From: Lysobacterales bacterium CG02_land_8_20_14_3_00_62_12
Lineage (GTDB): Bacteria > Pseudomonadota > Gammaproteobacteria > Xanthomonadales > Ahniellaceae
Assembly (NCBI GenBank): GCA_002785585.1
Contig: PEUI01000371.1
Coordinates: 3,427-9,483 of the forward strand
Length of the DNA stretch: 6,057 nt
Direction of reading: 5' to 3'
This document shows, in pieces, positions 1 through 4,858 of the stretch. The first letter of the stretch is position 1. Each line of letters starts with the position of its first letter. A model generated the notes under the pieces. It was not told the origin of the DNA, ran no database searches, and saw nothing but the letters and a program-made list of their open reading frames with translations. Made by a program: the position numbers and the translations under genes.

Positions 1-1
1 T

Positions 2-100
2 GAGCGGTTCGCAGGTGGTCTGCCGATCACGGCGGTGGCGACCTTGGGCGATATTGGGCAGGGTGGCTGGGCCTCCGCCGACGGTGCTTTTCAATGGTGA
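2..100 (+). CDS. 3' end of an unrecognised protein-coding gene (partial)
   Basis: The frame is open from the left edge to a TGA at 98-100. It encodes the last 32 residues of a protein whose start lies outside the window. The tail is rich in Gly and Ala (it contains GLPITAVATLGDIGQGG) and ends in Phe-Gln-Trp. Third codon positions are mostly G or C, as in the neighbouring real genes, which supports coding. I recognise no domain in so short a piece. The stop lies only 18 nt before the iscA-like start and no terminator lies between them, so the two genes are probably co-transcribed. The complete upstream gene could show whether iscA sits in an Fe-S or cofactor operon. The open frame could also be chance. 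Confidence 0.5.
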   Translation, partial: ERFAGGLPITAVATLGDIGQGGWASADGAFQW

Positions 101-118
101 TTTTTTGAGGATTCAATC

Positions 119-445
119 ATGTCGATTCAGCTTTCGCTATCTGCTGCCGAGCGCGTGCGCAGCTACCTTCGGGATCGTCCACTGGCGCAAGGGTTGCGTT
201 TTGGGGTCAAGCACAGCGGCTGCTCGGGTTGGGCCTATCAGATCGATCTGGCCGATCAGGCCGAAGCGGGAGACACGGTGTTCGAGTCGCAGGGCATCCA
301 GATCTTCGTCAACCCCGACAGTTTGGTGCTGGTGGCGGGCACCGAGATCGATTTTGTCAGCCAGGGGCTCAATCAGGGTTTCGCTTTCCGCAACCCGAAT
401 GCCACCGCACAGTGTGGTTGCGGCGAGAGTTTCACCATCCAGTGA
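119..445 (+). CDS. iscA: A-type iron-sulfur cluster carrier, IscA/ErpA/SufA family (HesB-like)
   Basis: This is a complete 108-residue cytoplasmic protein, the usual size for A-type carriers. These proteins bind Fe-S clusters or iron and hand clusters from the scaffold to apo-enzymes. The three cluster-ligand cysteines sit exactly at the canonical IscA positions: Cys35 in SGCSGWAY, and Cys99 and Cys101 in the C-terminal CGCGESF motif. The segment TEIDFVSQGLNQGFAFRNPN is the typical family core. The start is supported by GAGG at 107-110, 8 nt before ATG. No iscS, iscU, hscBA, fdx or suf gene is visible beside it, so it is either a stand-alone carrier or belongs to the operon of the gene ending at 100. 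The ending CGCGESF favours IscA over ErpA, but paralogue assignment within the family is uncertain. The family itself is not in doubt. Confidence 0.93.
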   Translation: MSIQLSLSAAERVRSYLRDRPLAQGLRFGVKHSGCSGWAYQIDLADQAEAGDTVFESQGIQIFVNPDSLVLVAGTEIDFVSQGLNQGFAFRNPNATAQCGCGESFTIQ

Positions 446-584
446 GACGGGGGCAAGCTGTTGCGCATCATCGAGTTAGGCCAACCGGCCGATCAAGCGC
501 CAACATGGTGCAGGGTCCGGCGGCGCTTGTGGATAGCGCCAGTAAGTCGCTGATTCCGTAGTGGTTTGATGCCATGCCTATGAT

Positions 585-613
585 TTGACTAGAAAATTCC
601 GTTGCGGCCTAGG
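585..613 (+). promoter_or_regulatory. Candidate sigma-70 promoter for the rpsF operon
   Basis: TTGACT at 585-590 matches the -35 consensus in five of six positions. At 17-nt spacing the -10 position holds only CCTAGG, a poor match, followed by a very G-rich stretch at 612-619 resembling the GC-rich discriminators of stringently controlled ribosomal promoters. An alternative pair is TTGCGG (602-607) with TAACAT (626-631) at 18-nt spacing, also weak. A promoter is expected here because the next gene starts an operon, but the exact site is not settled. Confidence 0.3.
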
Positions 614-629
614 GGGGCGAACGGCTAAC

Positions 630-704
630 ATGAGCGTCCCCGGCAATCTGTTTGCCGGGTTCCTTGCCTCACTGAAATCTCAGGAGGCCATCGTTAGTCC
701 ATAA
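630..704 (+). CDS. Possible 24-codon leader ORF upstream of rpsF (doubtful)
   Basis: An ATG at 630-632 opens a 24-codon frame ending in TAA at 702-704 (peptide start MSVPGNLFAGF, end EAIVSP). Its stop codon overlaps the AAGGAG ribosome binding site of rpsF, an arrangement that could in principle couple the two translations. There is no convincing Shine-Dalgarno sequence before this ATG; the upstream bases are AACGGCTAAC. The ORF also contains the whole 639-659 hairpin. I know of no conserved leader peptide at rpsF, so this is more likely a chance frame. It is listed because of its position. Confidence 0.15.
   Translation: MSVPGNLFAGFLASLKSQEAIVSP
639..659 (+). promoter_or_regulatory. Hairpin in the rpsF mRNA leader, possible S6:S18 autoregulatory element
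   Basis: CCCGGCAA at 639-646 pairs perfectly with TTGCCGGG at 652-659 around a 5-nt loop (TCTGT). No T tract follows, so this is not a standard intrinsic terminator. It lies 54 nt before the rpsF start. In many bacteria the S6:S18 complex represses its own mRNA by binding a leader structure containing a CCG element; this hairpin is in the right place and includes CCGG. I cannot show that it fits the published consensus. The structure is seen directly; the regulatory role is inference. Confidence 0.4.
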
Positions 705-713
705 GGAGTTTTC

Positions 714-1109
714 ATGCGTCACTACGAAATCGTGTTCCTCGTCCATCCGGATCAGAGCGAACAGGTCCCCGCCATGATCGAGCGCTACAAAAACTTGATC
801 GAAGGCGACAACGGCAAGATCCATCGTCTGGAAGATTGGGGGCGCCGTGCATTGGCCTACCCAATCGCCAACATGGCCAAGGCCCACTACGTGTTGTTGA
901 ACGTCGAATGCAGCCAGGCAGTTTTGACCGAACTGCAATCCGCTTTCCGCTTCAACGACGCGGTGCTGCGTCACCTCATCACCGTCCGCGAAGACGCGGT
1001 CTCGGAAATCTCCATCATCGCCAAGATGAAGGACGAGAAACCCGAACGCCGTCGCCGTGAAGATGGCACCGGCTTCTCCGATGCCGAGTTTCAAGACGCA
1101 GCAGCCTGA
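714..1109 (+). CDS. rpsF: 30S ribosomal protein S6 (bS6)
   Basis: S6 binds 16S rRNA together with S18 on the platform of the small subunit. The 131-residue product begins [18 protein letters not shown], the hallmark S6 N-terminus, and carries the family core around residues 40-65 ([20 protein letters not shown]) and [11 protein letters not shown] near 79-89. The start is fixed by AAGGAG at 703-708, 5 nt before ATG. The C-terminal tail is basic then acidic ([12 protein letters not shown]) and ends in AAA, so it lacks the terminal glutamates to which RimK adds further glutamates in E. coli S6. It is the first gene of rpsF-rpsR-rplI, and the next gene starts 20 nt after its stop. No priB lies between rpsF and rpsR, unlike in enterobacteria and many betaproteobacteria. 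Confidence 0.98.
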   Translation: MRHYEIVFLVHPDQSEQVPAMIERYKNLIEGDNGKIHRLEDWGRRALAYPIANMAKAHYVLLNVECSQAVLTELQSAFRFNDAVLRHLITVREDAVSEISIIAKMKDEKPERRRREDGTGFSDAEFQDAAA

Positions 1110-1129
1110 CCAGAACGAGGATCCAAGCC

Positions 1130-1363
1130 ATGTCCAAATTTTTCCGCCGCAAAAAGTTCTGTCGATTCACTGCCGAAGGCGTCACCGAGATCGATTACAA
1201 GGATCTCAACACCCTGCGTCAGTACCTTACTGAAACCGGCAAGATCGTGCCGTCGCGTATTACGGGAACCAAAGCGCGCTATCAGCGCCAATTGACCACT
1301 GCCATCAAGCGCGCGCGCTTTCTGGCGTTGTTGCCGTATTGCGATAACCACACCGGTCGCTAA
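1130..1363 (+). CDS. rpsR: 30S ribosomal protein S18 (bS18)
   Basis: S18 forms a heterodimer with S6 on the 30S platform. The 77-residue length fits the family (about 75). The sequence shows the typical [11 protein letters not shown]-terminus, [25 protein letters not shown] in the middle, and the basic rRNA-binding segment [23 protein letters not shown]. It has Cys11 and Cys71; the four-cysteine zinc pattern of some S18 paralogues is absent. GAGG at 1117-1120 is 9 nt before ATG. The gene lies 20 nt after rpsF and 14 nt before rplI and is clearly part of the same operon. Confidence 0.98.
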   Translation: MSKFFRRKKFCRFTAEGVTEIDYKDLNTLRQYLTETGKIVPSRITGTKARYQRQLTTAIKRARFLALLPYCDNHTGR

Positions 1364-1377
1364 AGGAAATCGAACCC

Positions 1378-1827
1378 ATGGAACTGATTCTGGTACAGAA
1401 AGTAACCAACCTTGGCGCCCTTGGCGACAAGGTGAATGTCAAGCCCGGCTACGGCCGGAACTACCTCGTGCCACAGGGCAAAGCGGTATTTGCCACTGCG
1501 GCCAACATTGCGGATTTCGAGAAGCGCCGTGCCGAGTTCGAAGCCAAGGCCGATAGCCAGCTTTCGAGCGCCAGTGCGCGCAAGGAAAAACTCGAATCCG
1601 CTGTGGTCACCATTCGCGCCAATGCCAGCACGGAAGGCAAGCTTTACGGTTCGGTTGGTCCGCGAGACATCGCCGAAGCTTTCAGCGCAGCGGGTTTCCC
1701 GCTGGTGAAAGCGGAAGTGATCCTTCCGGAAGGTCCGATCCGTCGTACCGGTGAAAACGAAGTCCAAATCACCCTGCATGCCGACGTGCATTGCAGTGTG
1801 AAGGTCAACGTCTTGCCGGAAAGCTAA
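1378..1827 (+). CDS. rplI: 50S ribosomal protein L9 (bL9)
   Basis: L9 binds 23S rRNA near the base of the L1 stalk and projects away from the 50S subunit; it helps maintain reading frame. The product has 149 residues, the same length as E. coli L9. The N-terminal rRNA-binding domain carries the family signature at about residues 13-40 ([20 protein letters not shown], then QGKAVFAT). A charged helix linker spans about 45-75, and the C-terminal domain contains [19 protein letters not shown]. The likely Shine-Dalgarno AAGGA (1363-1367) overlaps the rpsR stop, suggesting tight coupling. It is the last gene of its operon, followed by the terminator at 1886-1918. dnaB, which often follows rplI in proteobacteria, is not here. 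Confidence 0.98.
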   Translation: MELILVQKVTNLGALGDKVNVKPGYGRNYLVPQGKAVFATAANIADFEKRRAEFEAKADSQLSSASARKEKLESAVVTIRANASTEGKLYGSVGPRDIAEAFSAAGFPLVKAEVILPEGPIRRTGENEVQITLHADVHCSVKVNVLPES

Positions 1828-1885
1828 AGGCGGAATAAACCAGCCGGCGCTCTTGGTCCGGTTGTGCTGCTTCAGGGAAATTAAC

Positions 1886-1918
1886 AGGGCACCGCTGACC
1901 CCGGTGCCCTCTTTTTTT
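1886..1918 (+). terminator. Rho-independent terminator of rpsF-rpsR-rplI
   Basis: AGGGCACCG (1886-1894) pairs without mismatch with CGGTGCCCT (1902-1910) around a 7-nt loop. One C and then seven T residues (1912-1918) follow. It lies 59 nt after the rplI stop. In the opposite orientation the hairpin is not followed by a good T tract, so it should act mainly on the plus strand and keep ribosomal transcription out of the convergent gene. Confidence 0.95.
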
Positions 1919-1975
1919 GCCTGCAATCAGCCGGATGAAAGGTCGTCTTGATGGCGGAGCGCGGACCGGCGCCGA

Positions 1976-2485
1976 TCAAGTGGCCGCGCTGCCATGGCCG
2001 ATAATGCTCAGGCGAACCTCGAGGGCGTGCGCCTCAAAGCCCAGCGCAGCGGTGACCGCTACCAGAAACTCGCGCTCGCGCGGCCGAATCCGCTCATCGG
2101 CGGCGGCCAGACGCAGTAGCGCATCGTACAGACGCTCGACTTCGCTGGAGCCTTTGCCAAAGCGCGCGACAAAGCGCCTGGCTTCGGCTTCGATATCGAT
2201 CTGGCGACGGCGGCCCCGCTCAAAGCTTTCCTTGGCGATCCGGCGGGCATGGGTCGAAAGATTGTGTTCCTCCATCAACGCATTGACGAACTCGGTCTCG
2301 TGGGTGGTGACGATGCTATCGGCTTGCGCCAGCGCACCAAGCAATCCGAAGGCCACTTCGAGGGCAACTTGCATGTCGGGCCCGACCGCGCCGCCGCCAA
2401 ACAGCTCGCCCAGGGCGCTGCGCACTTGCGCGAGTACGCTGGGCTGCACCGATCCAGATTTTGCCGAGGGGTCACTGGCTGCCAT
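1976..2485 (-). CDS. TerB-like (tellurite-resistance/DjlA N-terminal type) domain protein, function unknown
   Basis: This 169-residue, mainly helical cytoplasmic protein is encoded opposite to its neighbours. It shows the two-fold TerB/DjlA pattern of an acidic turn followed by a helix: ALAQADSIVTTHETEF at residues 51-66 (Asp56, Ile58, Glu63) and LAAADERIRPREREF at 126-140 (Asp130, Ile133, Glu137). In TerB such acidic residues contribute to metal binding. A short Gly/Ser-rich N-terminus precedes the domain; there is no signal peptide, clear membrane segment or J-domain. The frame is open further upstream, but the start at 2485 is preferred because AGGAG lies 6 nt before this ATG and the extension would run antisense into the FKBP gene. 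No other ter genes are nearby. The fold assignment is by pattern only, and the biological role is unknown. Confidence 0.8.
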   Translation of the reverse strand: MAASDPSAKSGSVQPSVLAQVRSALGELFGGGAVGPDMQVALEVAFGLLGALAQADSIVTTHETEFVNALMEEHNLSTHARRIAKESFERGRRRQIDIEAEARRFVARFGKGSSEVERLYDALLRLAAADERIRPREREFLVAVTAALGFEAHALEVRLSIIGHGSAAT

Positions 2486-2825
2486 GATTTTCTCCTGCTG
2501 TAGGGAAGCGACGGAATGTCGTGGCGGTATGCTGCGACAGTTTCCGCTCAATGGAAAGGGGTATCGGTACTTGAACCGGTAGGGTTGGCGCCTTGGGCGT
2601 TGGCGGAAATGGGCCGGGCGCACCCGTGCTCTGGCTAACTTGCGTCGGTGCTTGGCGAAGCGGGGCTTGAGCCTGCGATCCATGGCGTGGTGACGGCGCC
2701 GCCGGGAACTTTTCCGGCCCCGGCCGAATCCGACGAGGCCGCGTTTGCGTCCGGATGCTTTGCCCGCGACAATGGGCGGCGTTTTTCCCCGGCATCGCCG
2801 GTCTTCAATCACCAGGAGCAGTTTC
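2486..2825. other. Divergent intergenic region (340 nt)
   Basis: This gap separates the minus-strand TerB-like gene from the plus-strand FKBP gene and must hold promoters for both. I see the TerB-like ribosome binding site (complement of 2492-2496), a candidate FKBP promoter at 2745-2773, and a small GC-rich inverted repeat CCGGGA-ACTT-TTCCGG near 2702-2717 with no T tract. I could not find a convincing minus-strand promoter. Open frames through the gap exist on both strands but lack family resemblance and ribosome binding sites, so I call no gene here. Confidence 0.6.
2745..2773 (+). promoter_or_regulatory. Candidate promoter for the FKBP gene
   Basis: TTGCGT (2745-2750, three of six -35 positions) and GACAAT (2768-2773, four of six -10 positions) are separated by an ideal 17 nt. 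Transcription would start near 2780, leaving a leader of about 45 nt with AGGAG at 2814-2818. The match is moderate, and this GC-rich DNA offers few alternatives. Confidence 0.4.
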
Positions 2826-3575
2826 ATGAAGCAGTTTTTGCGAACCACCCTCGCCGTCGCCGTGGCCATGGGAATGGGTGTATCCACCTCGGCCAGCGCG
2901 CTCGACAAACTGACCACGGAGAAAGACAAGGTCAGCTACATGGTGGGCATGGATATGGCCCAGGGCCTCGCCCAGATCAAGGATGAAGTGGATCTCAACG
3001 TGATGTTCGAGGCGGTGCGTGTCCAGCTTGCCGGGGGCAAATCCTTGCTCAGCGAAGAAGATGCGAAGACCGTGCGGCAAGAGTTCATGACCAGGATGCG
3101 CAGTCAGCAAGAAGCCAAGACCAAGCTGTTGGCAGACAAAAACAAAGCCGAGGGCGAGAAGTTCCTGGCCGCCAACAAGACCAAGCCGGGCGTCAACACC
3201 ACGGCCTCGGGTTTGCAGTACCAGGTGATCACCGAAGGCAAGGGCAAGAAGCCGGTGGCGACTTCGCAAGTGCGCGTGCATTACAACGGCACCTTGCTCG
3301 ATGGCACCAAGTTCGATAGTTCCTACGACCGCAAACAGCCGGCCGAGTTTGCGCTCAATGGCGTGATCCCGGGTTGGACCGAGGCTTTGCAGTTGATGAA
3401 CGAAGGCGCCAAGTACAAGTTGTTCATTCCCTCCGAACTGGCTTATGGCGAGGTCGCTCGTCCCGGTCCGATCGGTCCCAATGCCACCTTGATCTTTGAT
3501 GTGGAATTGTTGGCCGTCGATCCGGCACCGGCAGCGACGCCAGCACCGGCAGCAACCGAAGCCAAGCCCAAGTAA
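2826..3575 (+). CDS. fkpA: Periplasmic FKBP-type peptidyl-prolyl cis-trans isomerase (FkpA/Mip-like)
   Basis: This 249-residue protein catalyses cis-trans isomerisation of prolyl bonds and probably acts as a folding chaperone in the periplasm. Residues 1-25 form a signal peptide (MKQFLRTTLAVAVAMG core) with a likely signal peptidase I cleavage after Ala-Ser-Ala at 23-25. There is no lipobox cysteine. Residues about 28-130 match the FKBP_N dimerisation domain with a long charged helix. Residues about 142-237 are the FKBP domain, with the ligand-pocket residues of FKBP12 conserved: Tyr153, Phe163, Asp164, Phe175, Val180, Ile181, Trp184, Tyr207 and Phe224. A low-complexity Ala/Pro tail (about 232-249) ends the protein. 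The start at 2826 is supported by AGGAG 7 nt upstream and by the signal peptide beginning there. It is probably monocistronic, with a terminator 26 nt after its stop. FkpA and Mip are not separable by eye. Confidence 0.95.
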   Translation: MKQFLRTTLAVAVAMGMGVSTSASALDKLTTEKDKVSYMVGMDMAQGLAQIKDEVDLNVMFEAVRVQLAGGKSLLSEEDAKTVRQEFMTRMRSQQEAKTKLLADKNKAEGEKFLAANKTKPGVNTTASGLQYQVITEGKGKKPVATSQVRVHYNGTLLDGTKFDSSYDRKQPAEFALNGVIPGWTEALQLMNEGAKYKLFIPSELAYGEVARPGPIGPNATLIFDVELLAVDPAPAATPAPAATEAKPK

Positions 3576-3601
3576 TTTTTGCGCTAGCGATCGGCAACGT
3601 G

Positions 3602-3632
3602 AAAGCGCCGGCCTGAGGGTCGGCGCTTTTTT
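3602..3632 (+). terminator. Rho-independent terminator of the FKBP gene
   Basis: AAAGCGCCG (3602-3610) pairs perfectly with CGGCGCTTT (3621-3629). Inside it the stem continues with a G-T pair and two G-C pairs to a 4-nt loop (TGAG, 3614-3617). Six T residues occupy 3627-3632, followed by ATT. It isolates the FKBP gene from the exbB operon. Confidence 0.95.
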
Positions 3633-3719
3633 ATTGGCGCACAGGGGTGACCGACTGCGCACTTTGCAGACGGTTCGGGCCGACGATCAGCGATTGATTA
3701 CCGTCGCGGTGTCTGCCGT

Positions 3720-3728
3720 TGTTATGAT
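3720..3728 (+). promoter_or_regulatory. Candidate extended -10 promoter of the exbB-exbD-msbA operon
   Basis: TATGAT (3723-3728) matches the -10 consensus in five of six positions and is preceded by TGT, the extended -10 motif. No good -35 sits at 16-18 nt; the nearest TTGATT (3694-3699) is 23 nt away. Extended -10 promoters tolerate a poor -35. Transcription would begin near 3735, some 27 nt before the GTG start, just after the preceding terminator. Confidence 0.55.
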
Positions 3729-3761
3729 TCGGCACTTCGACTCGGAATCAGGAGAACCCCC

Positions 3762-4403
3762 GTGCTGGAATTGCTGATGGCTGGTGGCAAAGCGATGATT
3801 CCCATCGGCCTGGCAGCGGTGGTGGCGCTGGCCATCATCTTCGAGCGGTTGTGGTCGTTGCGGCGCACGGAAGTGCTGCCGGCCAATCTGGCGACCGAGG
3901 TCAAAGCCTGGGCATTGCAGCATCGGCGTCTGGAAGAAGAACACTTGCGGGCACTGGAACAGACTTCCGCCTTGGGCGAAGTCTTTGCCGCCGTGCTGCG
4001 GGCGCGACATCTGGGCCGCGAGGCGATCAAGGAACGGGTCGAAGACGCCGGGCGTCACGTCATGCACGGGCTCGAACGCTTTCTCAACTCGCTCGGCACG
4101 ATCGCCTTGATTGCGCCCTTGCTCGGCTTGCTCGGGACGGTGATCGGCCTGATGAACCTGTTTCTCGCGGTGATGGCCAATGGCATCGGCGATGCCAGTC
4201 AAATGGCCGGCGGCATCGGCGAGGCGTTGATCTGCACGGCTTCTGGCTTGGTGGTAGCGGTGCCGTCGTATGTGATGCATCGCTATCTGCGCGGCAAAGT
4301 GGTCGATATCGGTGTCGAGATGGAGCGTCAGGTCATTGGTTTGATCGACGCGCTGGAACTAGAGACGCCAATCATGGCGGCGCCCCGCCGAGTGATTAAA
4401 TGA
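3762..4403 (+). CDS. exbB: MotA/TolQ/ExbB-family proton channel protein (ExbB-like)
   Basis: This 213-residue inner-membrane protein is the channel-forming subunit that, with an ExbD/TolR partner, couples proton motive force to envelope work. Three membrane segments are visible at about residues 12-30, 111-136 and 151-171, with a long cytoplasmic loop between the first two, as in ExbB/TolQ. Signature stretches are IAPLLGLLGTVIGLMNLF in segment 2 and GGIGEALICTASGLVVAVP in segment 3. The start is GTG, chosen because AGGAG lies 7 nt upstream at 3750-3754 and the family N-terminus fits. Its stop overlaps the next start as ATGA (4400-4403). No tonB or pal/tolAB gene is visible; this ExbBD pair belongs to the type found in front of msbA in several gammaproteobacteria, and its client protein is unclear. 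Confidence 0.93.
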   Translation: MLELLMAGGKAMIPIGLAAVVALAIIFERLWSLRRTEVLPANLATEVKAWALQHRRLEEEHLRALEQTSALGEVFAAVLRARHLGREAIKERVEDAGRHVMHGLERFLNSLGTIALIAPLLGLLGTVIGLMNLFLAVMANGIGDASQMAGGIGEALICTASGLVVAVPSYVMHRYLRGKVVDIGVEMERQVIGLIDALELETPIMAAPRRVIK

Positions 4404-4858
4404 GATTTTCACGCAGCGCCAGCGCGAGCGATGACTTCGAGATCAATGTCATTCCGTTGATCGACGTGATGCTGACCCTGCTGATGTTTTTCGTGATGAC
4501 CGCCACTTTTGAAAAGCGGGCATTGATGCAGGTTAAATTGCCGGAAGCATCGGCCGAGGTCATGCCGGTTGAGCAGAATGTGTTGACCCTGATCATCGAT
4601 GCCGAAGGGCGCACCTATCTCGGCTCCAACGAAATCCTCAATGCCGACGTGGCGGCGATCAAGAACGCGCTGATCGCCGTGGCTGGCGAGGATCGGGATC
4701 GCCCGGTCAGCCTGCGCGCGGATGGCCGGACGCCGCACCAGGCGGTGATCACCGCCATGGATGCGCTCGGCCAACTTGGTTTCTCGCGGCTGTCGATCGC
4801 CACGGTGCCGAGCCAACCGGCGGGCAAATCGACGGGCAAACCGGCGGGCAAACCGTGA
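4400..4858 (+). CDS. exbD: ExbD/TolR-family biopolymer transport protein
   Basis: This 152-residue inner-membrane protein is the partner of the ExbB-like subunit. A short cytoplasmic N-terminus (1-15) leads to one membrane segment at about 16-36 containing the family motif INVIPLIDVMLTLLMFF; Asp22 is the conserved proton-carrying aspartate. The periplasmic domain (about 45-137) has the ExbD/TolR pattern, including VSLRADGRTPHQAVITAMDALGQ. The last 14 or so residues are a low-complexity Pro/Gly/Lys tail (PAGKSTGKPAGKP) encoded by a 12-bp tandem repeat. The gene starts inside the exbB stop (ATGA) and ends inside the msbA start (GTGA), so translation is probably coupled along all three genes. 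Confidence 0.94.
   Translation: MRFSRSASASDDFEINVIPLIDVMLTLLMFFVMTATFEKRALMQVKLPEASAEVMPVEQNVLTLIIDAEGRTYLGSNEILNADVAAIKNALIAVAGEDRDRPVSLRADGRTPHQAVITAMDALGQLGFSRLSIATVPSQPAGKSTGKPAGKP
4817..4852 (+). repeat. Three tandem 12-bp units at the 3' end of exbD
   Basis: Units are CCGGCGGGCAAA (4817-4828), TCGACGGGCAAA (4829-4840) and CCGGCGGGCAAA (4841-4852), followed by a partial CCG. Units 1 and 3 are identical and unit 2 differs at three positions. In the exbD frame each unit encodes four residues of Pro/Ser-Ala/Thr-Gly-Lys type, so a change in copy number would keep the frame. The array runs directly into the GTGA that ends exbD and starts msbA. Confidence 0.9.

Noticed and set aside
522..540. 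Hairpin GGCGCT/AGCGCC downstream of iscA as a terminator
   Set aside because: It has only six pairs and no following T tract. No clear terminator for iscA was found.
15..561. Two overlapping plus-strand frames (15-479 and 229-561) across iscA
   Set aside because: They are out-of-frame readings of iscA with Arg/Ser-rich sequence. The iscA frame carries all conserved cysteines.
669..1094. 141-codon minus-strand frame opposite rpsF
   Set aside because: It is antisense to an unmistakable S6 gene and lacks family features.
1360..1926. 188-codon minus-strand frame opposite rplI
   Set aside because: It runs across the L9 gene and the terminator and has no recognisable domain.
1917..2582. 221-codon plus-strand frame opposite the TerB-like gene
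   Set aside because: It is Ser/Arg/Ala-rich shadow translation. The minus strand has the ribosome binding site and the TerB-like pattern.
2745..2825. Upstream start of the FKBP gene at a TTG at 2745
   Set aside because: It would put 27 residues before a well-formed signal peptide, and the ATG at 2826 has its own ribosome binding site.
2486..2929. N-terminal extension of the TerB-like gene to 2929
   Set aside because: The extra 148 residues are Arg/Pro-rich, overlap the FKBP start region antisense and match no domain, while the ATG at 2485 has a good AGGAG.
2805..3662. 285-codon open frame on the minus strand
   Set aside because: It is fully antisense to the FKBP gene and its terminator, with His/Leu/Gly-rich low-information sequence and no family resemblance.
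3726..3749. GATTC/GAATC inverted repeat before exbB as an operator
   Set aside because: It has only five pairs with a 14-nt gap, and the proposed transcription start would fall inside it. It is consistent with chance.
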